From assembly GCA_937927975.1 (NCBI GenBank), contig CALEZT010000167.1, positions 1 to 30,205 on the forward strand: a stretch of DNA of 30,205 nt, given 5' to 3'. How positions within the stretch are numbered: position 1 is the stretch's first letter; the number at the start of each line of letters is the position of its first letter. The notes under the pieces were generated by a model. That model was given only the letters and a program-made list of their open reading frames with translations, searched no databases and was not told the DNA's origin. Of the stretch, positions 16,345-24,386 are shown one piece after another. A program made the position numbers and the translations under genes. Origin of the DNA: an uncultured Phycisphaerales bacterium (GTDB lineage: Bacteria; Planctomycetota; Phycisphaerae; Sedimentisphaerales; Anaerobacaceae).

Positions 16345-16373
16345 ATTAAATCGGATGCCGAAGGTTCTGTCAA
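16345..16373 (-). promoter_or_regulatory. trp operon promoter
   Basis: On the minus strand a perfect -35 box TTGACA (16368-16373) and a -10 box TTTAAT (16345-16350, 5 of 6) are separated by exactly 17 nt. The pair lies between the ispD terminator and trpL. Transcription would begin near 16338. No obvious TrpR-like operator palindrome overlaps it. Confidence 0.8.
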
Positions 16374-16386
16374 GAGGAAAATCCTG

Positions 16387-16488
16387 AAAAAAAAGTCTCA
16401 AGTGTCAAGTTTGAAGTTTCAAGTGTGAAGTCGGAGGACGGCGCATGCCGCTCCCCACTTCAAACTTCACACTTCGAACTTGAAACTC
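16387..16488 (-). terminator. Terminator of the cobO-ispD transcript, built from an AT-rich repeat
   Basis: Two 32-nt arms (16400-16431 and 16457-16488) match at 26 of 32 positions in inverted orientation. The space between holds a smaller GGAG..CGGC-GCAT-GCCG..CTCC hairpin, so the whole can fold as one stem. On the minus strand it is followed by eight T (16387-16394). It begins directly after the ispD stop and ends about 14 nt before the trp -35 box, so it should keep ispD readthrough out of the trp operon. Its sequence blocks match those at the trpB/trpA junction. Confidence 0.8.
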
Positions 16489-16491
16489 CCT

Positions 16492-17232
16492 CTACCATTC
16501 CGCCTCCGCAAACGGATTGATGCCGCCCTCGGGCTTGGGCTTAGGACGCGACTTCAGAATCGCCTCGGCCAGGGGGATGTCGCTGGGCCTGGTGATCTTG
16601 AGGTTCGACGAGTCCGACTCCACGATCGAAACCTTGTGCCCGATCGCCTCGACCAGGAACGCGTCGTCAGTGACGACCGATTTGTCCACGTTCGCAAGAT
16701 TGGCGTAGGCCTTCCTCAGTAGGGCGACGTCGAACACCTGGGGCGTCTGGGCCTCGAAGAGGTCCGATCGGTCCACCGTCCTGACGATTTCGCCTTCTTT
16801 GACCTGTTTGATCGTCGCGGTCACCGGGGCCGCGGGAATGGCCGCGCCGGTCTCGGCGGCCCTGGCGATCACCTCAGTGACGAGCTGATCCGTCGCGCAG
16901 CACCGGCACGCGTCGTGCACCGCGACCAGGTCGATGTCGTCCTTGATCAGTTCCATCGCGTGAAGGATCGTCTCGAACCGCTCGGACCCGCCGAGGAAGG
17001 TCTTGACCCCGAAGAACGAGAGCTTCGTGCCCCAGTTGATCTTCACCGTCTCCTGGTCGTCCTTGGAGATCCCCAGGAGGATCTGCTTGACGCCCTCGCG
17101 CTCGGAGAACAGTTCGATGCTCCGCAGAAAGACCGCCCGGCCGGCGACTTCCACGAACTGTTTCCTTCTCTTGCCGCCGAACCGGCTCCCCGGCCCGGCC
17201 GCACAGATAATCGCTGCAACATTCTTAGCCAC
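16492..17232 (-). CDS. ispD: 2-C-methyl-D-erythritol 4-phosphate cytidylyltransferase
   Basis: IspD joins CTP and MEP to give CDP-methylerythritol in the non-mevalonate isoprenoid pathway. The nucleotide-binding start AAIICAAGPGSRFGGKRRKQF corresponds to the family AAG-x-G-x-R-x-G...KQ pattern. Further on are VHDACRCC (family HDAAR, Arg kept, the following Pro replaced by Cys), TVDRSDLFEAQTPQVF and TDDAFLVEAIGHKV. The start is GTG at 17230-17232, with AGGAGA 6 nt upstream, giving 246 residues. The frame stays open further upstream, but that extension is made of a palindromic repeat. The C-terminal tail (RPKPKPEGGINPFAEAEW) is longer than usual. It lies 74 nt after cobO and is probably co-transcribed. 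Confidence 0.92.
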   Translation of the reverse strand: MAKNVAAIICAAGPGSRFGGKRRKQFVEVAGRAVFLRSIELFSEREGVKQILLGISKDDQETVKINWGTKLSFFGVKTFLGGSERFETILHAMELIKDDIDLVAVHDACRCCATDQLVTEVIARAAETGAAIPAAPVTATIKQVKEGEIVRTVDRSDLFEAQTPQVFDVALLRKAYANLANVDKSVVTDDAFLVEAIGHKVSIVESDSSNLKITRPSDIPLAEAILKSRPKPKPEGGINPFAEAEW

Positions 17233-17257
17233 CTTCGTCTCCTCTTGTCCCATGTGG

Positions 17258-17299
17258 CACCGCCGCCCTCGGCGGTGTTCCCAGCCGAGGGCGGCTGGG
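17258..17299. repeat. Tandem hairpin element with complementary loops (cobO-ispD gap)
   Basis: Hairpin one is CACCGCCG-CCCT-CGGCGGTG (17258-17277) and hairpin two is CCCAGCCG-AGGG-CGGCTGGG (17280-17299), each with an 8-bp perfect stem. The loops CCCT and AGGG are complementary. In addition 17262-17273 and 17284-17295 form a perfect 12-bp inverted repeat, so the element can fold as two hairpins or one long one. Confidence 0.85.
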
Positions 17300-17306
17300 C
17301 TACAGT

Positions 17307-17849
17307 TCAATACTCGATCCCTTCTCTCGCTACTACACCCTTGTCAAACGGGTGCTTGATCTTCTTCATTTCGGTCACGAGGTCCGCCATCGCGATCAAT
17401 TCCGGCGTCGCGCCCCGGCCCGTCAGCACCAGCTCGACGCGTGGGTCTCTCCGCTCGATCAGCCTTTTCACATCGTCCAGAGCCGCCACGCCGATCGAGA
17501 CGCAGTAGACGACTTCATCCAATATGATGATATCGTACGCTCGTGTCGCGGCCGCCTTGGTCAATTCCGCGAGTGCTTTGGCGGTTGCCGCCTTGACGCG
17601 GACAACGTCCCGTTCCTGGTGAAGCGAGCCGGACAGGTCCCAGTCGGCCTCCAGGGCTTGGCATCGGATGGACAACCCCGCCCGTTTGACGCCCAGCCGC
17701 TCGCCCAACTCCAGCGAGGGGGGCTTGAGGAACTGGTAGATCAACACGCGGTTGCCGCGACCGGCCGCGCGAACCGCCAGCCCGAAAGCCGCGGTCGTCT
17801 TGCCCTTGCCGTCGCCCGTATAGATCTGCACCAATCCGCGTTCAAGCAT
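17307..17849 (-). CDS. cobO: Corrinoid (cob(I)alamin) adenosyltransferase, CobO/BtuR type
   Basis: This enzyme transfers the adenosyl group of ATP to cobalt, making adenosylcobalamin or its precursors. The 180-residue protein has the inverted P-loop-type motif GDGKGKTTA (12-20), then AAGRGNRVLIYQFLK, YDIIILDEVVY and the ending VELVLTGRGATPELIAMADL followed by KHPFDKGVVAREGIEY, all typical of the CobA/CobO/BtuR family. The ATG at 17847-17849 lacks a good ribosome binding site; TATAAG lies 8 nt upstream, so a leaderless start is possible. No other cobalamin genes are in view, so it may serve salvage or a cobalamin-dependent pathway elsewhere. Confidence 0.93.
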   Translation of the reverse strand: MLERGLVQIYTGDGKGKTTAAFGLAVRAAGRGNRVLIYQFLKPPSLELGERLGVKRAGLSIRCQALEADWDLSGSLHQERDVVRVKAATAKALAELTKAAATRAYDIIILDEVVYCVSIGVAALDDVKRLIERRDPRVELVLTGRGATPELIAMADLVTEMKKIKHPFDKGVVAREGIEY

Positions 17850-17925
17850 CCGTTCATCTTATAAGGAGGGGCTGATCGCTTCAAGCCGCTGTTCTTGGAG
17901 TTCGTCCGACTCAGACAGCCGGCGG

Positions 17926-19119
17926 CTACGCCGTCAGATTGTGCTGCATCCACTGTGGCCACGCTCGCCAGGGGACGGCCTGAACGCGGTCCGGCAGGGA
18001 CGTCGTCTCACGTACGCTGCAAACCAGCGTCAGGGAACCGATCCTGTCTTCCCCCATCAAATTCCGAAAGCGGCGAAGACCACCAATATGGTGCATCGAT
18101 GGGGTGGCGGTTTGTTTGACCTCGATCGCGTGCAGGCGGCCCTGCGATTCGATCATCAGGTCCACCTCCAAGCCGTCGTGAGAGCGCCAGAAATTGATGT
18201 CCGCCCTTGCAGCGCGGGCCTTCTGAAACTTCACTGTCTCGGTCACCACCCAACCTTCGAAGAACGCGCCTCCCATCGGACCCGTCCACAGGGCGTCGGC
18301 CGAGGGTTGCCGTGTCAGTTCGGCGGCCAGTCCCGAATCGAGGAAATACAACTTCGGAGATCTAATCACGCGTTTGCCCAAATTGTTGTGATAGGGGGGC
18401 AGCAACTGGATGATGTAGGAGGCGGTCAACACGCCGAGCCATTGGCGCGCGCCCGGCTGACTGATGCCGCACTCCCGACCCAGGCGGGTCAGATTGAGCT
18501 CCTGGCCATGTGTCGCCGCGCAGAGCGTGAGGAACGACTGGAATTGCGCCAAATCGCGGATGCTCTGCAGTTGACGCACGTCGCGTTCGAGGTATGTCGA
18601 AAGATAGCTGCGAAGCCAAAGCCCCCTCGCCTCGGGATTCAGGACGACCGGCGGGTATCCGCCTCTCCATATCTGCTCGGCTGCCGACGGAGCGATTCGG
18701 TCGCCCAATTCCTCCAGTGCGAACGGCAACAGTTCCAGGACCGCGACGCGACCGGCCAGAGAATCGCTGACGTTCTTCATCATCTGGAACTGCTGGGAGC
18801 CGGTCAGGACAAATCGCCCAGACCTGCCCCGGTCGGCGTCGATACGCACTTTCAGATAGGAGAACAACGCCGGCGCGTACTGGATCTCATCCAGGACCAA
18901 CGCCTTGTCGCCGAAACTGTCCAGGAAACCATTAGGGTCGGCCTGTGCGAACTCGCGCACCACCGGGTCATCGAAGCTCGCGAAAGCGTACCCTAGCGGG
19001 CCGAGTTCCTCTCGCAAGAGGGTGGTCTTGCCCGACTGGCGAGGTCCGGTAACCAGGACAGCCGGGAACTCCCGGCACGCTTTGAGCAGGACAGAACTCA
19101 TCGCACGTTTGATATACAT
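17926..19119 (-). CDS. AAA (AAA_14) ATPase with C-terminal DUF4143 nuclease-like domain
   Basis: The N-terminal ATPase domain (about 1-200) has a Walker A motif GPRQSGKTTL (25-34), Walker B KALVLDEIQYAP and the sensor VLTGSQQF. The DUF4143 part (about 200-397) begins near ERDVRQLQSIRD, with a winged-helix-like middle (LTRLGRECGISQPGARQWL). It ends with DGLEVDLMIE and LHAIEVKQT, a PD-(D/E)xK-like pattern. Proteins of this type are widespread, often mobile or accessory, and their function is poorly known. The start ATG at 19117-19119 stands 7 nt from a possible -10 box, with no ribosome binding site, which suggests leaderless expression. It is a single-gene unit. Confidence 0.92.
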   Translation of the reverse strand: MYIKRAMSSVLLKACREFPAVLVTGPRQSGKTTLLREELGPLGYAFASFDDPVVREFAQADPNGFLDSFGDKALVLDEIQYAPALFSYLKVRIDADRGRSGRFVLTGSQQFQMMKNVSDSLAGRVAVLELLPFALEELGDRIAPSAAEQIWRGGYPPVVLNPEARGLWLRSYLSTYLERDVRQLQSIRDLAQFQSFLTLCAATHGQELNLTRLGRECGISQPGARQWLGVLTASYIIQLLPPYHNNLGKRVIRSPKLYFLDSGLAAELTRQPSADALWTGPMGGAFFEGWVVTETVKFQKARAARADINFWRSHDGLEVDLMIESQGRLHAIEVKQTATPSMHHIGGLRRFRNLMGEDRIGSLTLVCSVRETTSLPDRVQAVPWRAWPQWMQHNLTA

Positions 19120-19126
19120 GCAGCCA

Positions 19127-19155
19127 AAACTAAGCTATCACTTTGGTTTTGTCAA
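19127..19155 (-). promoter_or_regulatory. Putative promoter of the AAA/DUF4143 ATPase gene
   Basis: TTGACA (19150-19155, perfect -35) is followed after 17 nt by TAGTTT (19127-19132, a poor -10). CAAAAC and GTTTTG blocks flank the spacer as an imperfect inverted repeat, a possible operator. The predicted transcription start coincides with the ATG. Confidence 0.45.
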
Positions 19156-19363
19156 GGTCGTAGTGCCGATCCGGCGTCCTTCATCTGGGCCTGTCGGGCA
19201 GGCAGAGGGCGACGCCGAACCAGGTTCTTGCGTTGTTCATCATTGAGTCCTTGGCAAGAGGTTTTCTGCGGTCCGTTTGGAGCACCCATCAAACCATCGC
19301 CATTTTGACTGACCTGCGGCGGCTTTACAGCCGATAATTCTTGTGTGCGGGCGGGCTCTGTCG

Positions 19364-19392
19364 TTGCACGGAAGCAGCCCGACCGGTACGAT
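19364..19392 (+). promoter_or_regulatory. Putative promoter of the surface-glycan cluster
   Basis: TTGCAC (19364-19369) and TACGAT (19387-19392) are spaced by 17 nt and lie about 20 nt upstream of the GT2 start codon. Apart from this and the ATPase promoter, I see no RNA gene or other clear element between 19156 and 19412. Confidence 0.5.
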
Positions 19393-19412
19393 AACGACTT
19401 GCGCAAAATGCT

Positions 19413-20423
<1,011 letters not shown>

Positions 20424-22343
20424 ATGAGCGCAGCGCCCCGAAGGAAGAAACCCGCAGCCGACCGTGTCTCCAACGCAGTTCCGTGGCTGTCGGACAGCCG
20501 ACGGCGGACCCTCGTGGCCGTGGCGCTGGCGATCTTCGCAGGCGTTCCCTTCGTCCTGGGCAAGTACTTCGAGTTCAAGCAGCCGGACCCGTTCGACAGC
20601 GGCTCGTATGTGTACTCCGCCCAGCACGTCCTGTCCGGCGCTCGCGTCGGTTTCGACGAAAAGCCCAGCGCCCAGGCCGGTACGCTGCTGGTCAACATGC
20701 TCGGCGTGACGCTCACCGGCTTCAACGAGACTGGCGCCAAGATCCTCCAGGGGCTCTTCCAGGCCGCGGCTCTGGCCTTGATGTTCGTCACGGTCCGTCG
20801 GCTATTTGGGAGCCTGGCCGCGGTGATCAGCGTGACCGTCGCATCGGTCTATCTGTCCGCGCCGCTGATCGCCAAGTTCGGCAACGTCAAAGAGCAGTTC
20901 ATGATCGCGCTGATGATCCTGGGGATCTGCTCGTTCGTCTGGTATCATCTTACGGGTCGGAAATGGTGGGCGCTGCTGACCGGCGCCTTGCTGGTCGGCG
21001 GGCCGATGTTCAAGCAGACGGGCGTCTCCGCCATTGGGGCGGTGGGCCTGTTCACGCTGGCCCAGCCCCTGCTGCACCGCTACGGCTGGAAGAAAGCCGG
21101 CCTGGATCTGGTGCTGCTGATCGCCGGCGCAGCGATCACGCTCACGCCGATCTGCACGTGGTACGCGAGCATGGGCTCGCCGCTGTACTACTGGCCGTAT
21201 TCGTTCGCACTCTCGCCGGTGTTCAAGCTGGCGGGCGTCAAGATGGAGTACGTCGCCGACACCGGGACGACGCAGGAGTCCGCGCCGAAGGTCCAGCCGG
21301 CCGAGCAGACGGACGATAGTCTGATCTTGAGGTTGCTGCCGGGCTACGTCAGCGACAGTTGGCGAATGCTCGATCGCGCCGAGCGCGTGGAGGCCCTCCG
21401 GCGGGTGTTGCGGTATTACGGCCTGCTGATTCTGCCGATCGCTCTGGCCGGCGGGGCCCTCGTCGCCAGGATCGTGGTCTTGCTTCGAAACCGGCGCACC
21501 AAGCCCCGGCCGCAAGCCGATTCCGACCCGGGTCGATTCGTTCTGCTGTTCGCGCTGTGGTGGTTCTTCGACATGGCGTTCGTCTGGATCAGTCCCCATT
21601 CGTACGAGCAGTATTATCTGCCGTTGAACGCCTCGGCCGCGGTGCTCGGAGGATACCTCGTCGGCCTGTACGCCCACAGGCTCCGCTCGGATTCCGACGG
21701 CACGCGCTGGGTGGTCCTGGGCCTGCTGGGCCTGCTGACGATGATCGTCATGTCGTGGCACATCTTCTTCGGGATCGCCAAGAGCCCGCACAGCGGCACG
21801 GCCTACCCGAGCCGGTCCCGAGGCTACGTGCAGAAATGGCAGGAGATCGCCGCCAACGGCCAGTACGACTGGCTCGCGGTGGGCGACGCCATCCGCGCCA
21901 ACTCCGATCCGAACGACCCGATCTACGTCTGGGGCTGGGTCCCCGGCATTTACGTCCAGGCCCAGCGGATGAGTCCTGCGCCGAAGGCCTTCGAGGGGAC
22001 GATGCACACGCTGCCGCCGCACCAGCTTGCCGATCGCGTCCGCGAGATCGTGGTGGCGTTCGAGAGGAAGCCGCCGAAGTTCATCGTGGACACGCGTAAG
22101 CGTCACTTCCCCTGGACGGTGCCGCCGCTGGAGTTGTGGCCGAGCACGAAGGATGGGCCGGTGCCCGCCAACGACGAGATCGCCAGGCGATTCGATCAGA
22201 TGTACGCCAGGGCGCTGGCCGAGCAGATCTCTCCCGCGGAGGGCCAACGCTATGAGGCGATGGCGCCGCTGCGGTCGTATGTGATGAGGAATTACCAGAT
22301 CGTGGGGTCGTACGGCGCGCAAGTGCTGTTCAGACGAAAATAG
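20424..22343 (+). CDS. GT-C membrane glycosyltransferase (ArnT/PMT-like)
   Basis: The 639-residue polytopic protein has many hydrophobic helices, the first at about 28-46. The first loop carries QPDPFDSGSYVYSAQHVLSG, with acidic residues in the position of the catalytic Asp of GT-C enzymes. The middle and end have further helices (LLFALWWFFDMAFVW, WVVLGLLGLLTMIVMSWHIF). A soluble C-terminal region (about 470-639, IYVWGWVPGIYVQAQRMSPA) is like that of other dolichyl- or polyprenyl-phosphate-sugar transferases. It starts immediately after the GT2 stop (TGA-ATG). GT-C enzymes transfer sugar from a polyprenyl-phosphate donor outside the cytoplasm; the acceptor is unknown. Confidence 0.87.
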   Translation: MSAAPRRKKPAADRVSNAVPWLSDSRRRTLVAVALAIFAGVPFVLGKYFEFKQPDPFDSGSYVYSAQHVLSGARVGFDEKPSAQAGTLLVNMLGVTLTGFNETGAKILQGLFQAAALALMFVTVRRLFGSLAAVISVTVASVYLSAPLIAKFGNVKEQFMIALMILGICSFVWYHLTGRKWWALLTGALLVGGPMFKQTGVSAIGAVGLFTLAQPLLHRYGWKKAGLDLVLLIAGAAITLTPICTWYASMGSPLYYWPYSFALSPVFKLAGVKMEYVADTGTTQESAPKVQPAEQTDDSLILRLLPGYVSDSWRMLDRAERVEALRRVLRYYGLLILPIALAGGALVARIVVLLRNRRTKPRPQADSDPGRFVLLFALWWFFDMAFVWISPHSYEQYYLPLNASAAVLGGYLVGLYAHRLRSDSDGTRWVVLGLLGLLTMIVMSWHIFFGIAKSPHSGTAYPSRSRGYVQKWQEIAANGQYDWLAVGDAIRANSDPNDPIYVWGWVPGIYVQAQRMSPAPKAFEGTMHTLPPHQLADRVREIVVAFERKPPKFIVDTRKRHFPWTVPPLELWPSTKDGPVPANDEIARRFDQMYARALAEQISPAEGQRYEAMAPLRSYVMRNYQIVGSYGAQVLFRRK

Positions 22344-22354
22344 CGTTCGTAGTG

Positions 22355-22421
22355 TGCCCATAAGGGCATATGTGTCGCGGGCATCCTGCCCGCGAATCGA
22401 GGGCGGGACGCCCTCGACACA
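22355..22421. repeat. Cluster of three hairpins, two with complementary loops, in the GT-C/methyltransferase gap
   Basis: TGCCC-ATAA-GGGCA lies at 22355-22368. It is followed by CGCGGGCA-TCC-TGCCCGCG (22376-22394) and TCGAGGGCG-GGA-CGCCCTCGA (22397-22417). The loops TCC and GGA are complementary, and outer TGTGTC/GACACA blocks (22371-22376, 22416-22421) close the pair into one structure. The plan is the same as at 17258-17299. Confidence 0.85.
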
Positions 22422-22467
22422 GATGATTCCTTACGGCGTCACTACAAACAGGTGGAGTCCCTCGAAA

Positions 22468-23199
22468 GTGCCCCAGTTTGCCGATGAACAACTGAAGGAT
22501 CAGCAGTCGTTCTACGACTCCGGCTGGCAGGGCGAGTTGGCCCGGGGCAAGGAGCAGCGGGGCAACCTCCGGACGAACCTCGACTTCCTGGCCCGGACGA
22601 GCCTGCTCAAGCCGGGCGATCGCGTCCTGGAGATCGGCTGCGGCATCGGCACGATCGTGGCGGAACTGGCGAAGCAGGGCTATGACGTCTGCGGCACGGA
22701 CATCTCGCAGGTGGCGATCGAGTACGGCCGGGGCAAGTACCCCGGCGTCCGCCTGGACGTGCAGCCCGCTGAGGAGCTGCCGTTCGAGGCCGGGGCGTTC
22801 GACGTGGTGCTCAGTTTCGACCTGTTCGAGCACATCGCCCGCATCGACCGGCACGTCGGCGAGGTGACCCGCGTCCTCAAGGTGGGCGGATACTACCTGT
22901 TCCAGACGCCCAACAAGTGGAGCAACGCGGTGTTCGAGACGCTGACGCACAAGACGCTCAAGTGGCGTCGCGTGCATCCGTCGCTGCACACGCCGGGACA
23001 ACTCCGACGGCGTTTGACCAGGCATGGTTTCGAAACGCGGTTTGTGAAGATGAACCCGATCAACGAGTACACCCGCGCGAAACTCAGGAAGTTCGGCCCG
23101 TTTGGCCGGCTGATCGGGCGGCTCGACTTCTGTGCGCTGCCGCTGAGCTTGCAGACGAATCTCTATGTTGTCGCGCAGAAGTGTGAAAGGAAAGTGTGA
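22468..23199 (+). CDS. Class I SAM-dependent methyltransferase
   Basis: The Rossmann-fold methyltransferase has motif I VLEIGCGIGTIVAELAKQGY, an acidic loop GTDISQVAIEYG, motif IV-like FDVVLSFDLFEHI and the post-motif VLKVGGYYLFQTPNKWS. These resemble the UbiE/COQ5-like Methyltransf_11 group. The frame is open from 22354, but its first 38 codons are made of the palindromic repeat. I therefore start at GTG 22468-22470, with GGTGGAG about 10 nt upstream, giving 243 residues; an ATG at 22423 is another option. It overlaps the next gene by 4 nt (GTGA). The acceptor, possibly a glycan or lipid, is unknown. Confidence 0.87.
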   Translation: MPQFADEQLKDQQSFYDSGWQGELARGKEQRGNLRTNLDFLARTSLLKPGDRVLEIGCGIGTIVAELAKQGYDVCGTDISQVAIEYGRGKYPGVRLDVQPAEELPFEAGAFDVVLSFDLFEHIARIDRHVGEVTRVLKVGGYYLFQTPNKWSNAVFETLTHKTLKWRRVHPSLHTPGQLRRRLTRHGFETRFVKMNPINEYTRAKLRKFGPFGRLIGRLDFCALPLSLQTNLYVVAQKCERKV

Positions 23200-24386
23200 A
23201 GATCCTGATGCTCAATTACGAGTTCCCGCCGATCGGCGGGGGCGGCGGCCAGGCGCACCAGGCCCTGCTGCAACGGTACGCGGGCCGGCCCGACCTGGAG
23301 GTGGACGTTCTGACGTCCGCGCCGAGTCTTGGCCTGTTCATGGAGCGGTTGGCGAACAACGTGCTGATCTTCAAGATCGGCGTTCGCAAGAGACACCTGC
23401 ACCTGTGGCGACGCAAGGAAGTGCTCGAGTGGCTCTTCAAAGCCGGCGCGTGCTATCGCGGGATGATCAAGAAAGGCAACTACGACCTGGTCCACGCCTT
23501 CTTCGGCTTCCCCACCGGCTGGCTGTGCTACCGGACCAGTAGGCGACTGCCCTACATCATTTCGCTTCGCGGCTCCGATGTCCCCGGCGCCAACGCCAGG
23601 CTGCAACTGGAATACAAGGTTCTAGGACCGCTTGTGTTCAAGCCCATCTGGAAAAAGGCATCGGCTCTCGTGGCGTGCAGCCAAGGGCTGAAGGCCCGGG
23701 CCCTGCGCTTTCTGCCCTCGGCCGACATCCAGGTCATCACGAACGGCGTCGAGCTCGATCGGTTCTCTCCGGTCGATGCAGGGTGTGCCGTGCACACCGA
23801 TTCTTCTCGACAACATGACGGCAATGGTGTGTACGGCACACCCTGCGATACGCACACGCTGAGGCTGCTGACCGTGGGCCGGCTCTCGACGACGAAGCGG
23901 CTGCCTCTGCTCGTGGACGCGGTCCGGCTCCTTCGCGACCGGGGTTGTCAGACGCATCTGACGATCGTCGGCGGCGGGGCCCTCGACTCGGACCTTCGAC
24001 GGCTTCTGAGTGAGAAGGGACTGCGGGACGAAGTCACGCTCACTGGGCGGCGCGAAGCGGAAGATATGCCGGAGATCTATCGGCAGCATGACGTTTTCGT
24101 CAGCGCGAGCATGCAGGAGGGCATGAGCAACGCGATGCTCGAAGCAATGGCCAGCGGCCTGCCCATCGTGACGACCCGGTGCGAGGGCGTGGACGAATTG
24201 ATCTCGAACAACGGCGTCGTGGTCGAGGAGCCGACCGCTGCTGCCCTGGCGGACGCGGTGCGGAGCCTGATCGAGAGGCCCGAGACCCGCAAGGCCATGT
24301 CTCTGGCGGCCCGAAAGAAGGCCGAGGGCTTCGGTTGGGATGCCGTTGCCGAATCGTATCTGCGTCTCTATGCGAAGGTGAAATGA
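23196..24386 (+). CDS. Family 4 glycosyltransferase with a palindromic repeat inserted in frame
   Basis: The 396-residue GT-B enzyme begins ILMLNYEFPPIGGGGGQAHQ and ends its first domain at VITNGVELDRFSPVD. The second domain starts LRLLTVGRLSTTKRLPLLVD and has the GT4 E-x7-E signature in SASMQEGMSNAMLEAMASGL. Residues 195-217 are encoded exactly by a 69-nt palindromic element, placed in the linker between the two domains where extra residues can be tolerated. Start is GTG at 23196 with AGGAAA close upstream, overlapping the methyltransferase stop (GTGA). The sugar donor and acceptor are unknown; context suggests surface-glycan synthesis. Confidence 0.9.
   Translation: MKILMLNYEFPPIGGGGGQAHQALLQRYAGRPDLEVDVLTSAPSLGLFMERLANNVLIFKIGVRKRHLHLWRRKEVLEWLFKAGACYRGMIKKGNYDLVHAFFGFPTGWLCYRTSRRLPYIISLRGSDVPGANARLQLEYKVLGPLVFKPIWKKASALVACSQGLKARALRFLPSADIQVITNGVELDRFSPVDAGCAVHTDSSRQHDGNGVYGTPCDTHTLRLLTVGRLSTTKRLPLLVDAVRLLRDRGCQTHLTIVGGGALDSDLRRLLSEKGLRDEVTLTGRREAEDMPEIYRQHDVFVSASMQEGMSNAMLEAMASGLPIVTTRCEGVDELISNNGVVVEEPTAAALADAVRSLIERPETRKAMSLAARKKAEGFGWDAVAESYLRLYAKVK
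23778..23846. repeat. 69-nt palindromic repeat inside the GT4 coding sequence
   Basis: Two 21-nt arms (23778-23798 and 23826-23846) match at 20 of 21 positions in inverted orientation. Each arm is itself a hairpin: GGTGTGC-CGT-GCACACC (23782-23798) and GGTGTGT-ACG-GCACACC (23826-23842), with complementary loops CGT and ACG. The 69 nt equal 23 codons, begin on a codon boundary and contain no stop. GAT flanks both ends, a possible 3-bp target duplication. Confidence 0.9.

Noticed and set aside
17233..17310. Longer ispD start at 17310 or ATG at 17253
   Set aside because: The extension is encoded by the palindromic element, and the ATG at 17253 is preceded by that hairpin without a ribosome binding site. 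The GTG at 17232 has AGGAGA at the right distance.
20802..22361. A 519-codon open frame on the minus strand
   Set aside because: It is antisense to the GT-C gene, whose membrane helices and coupling to the GT2 gene make the plus strand the coding one.
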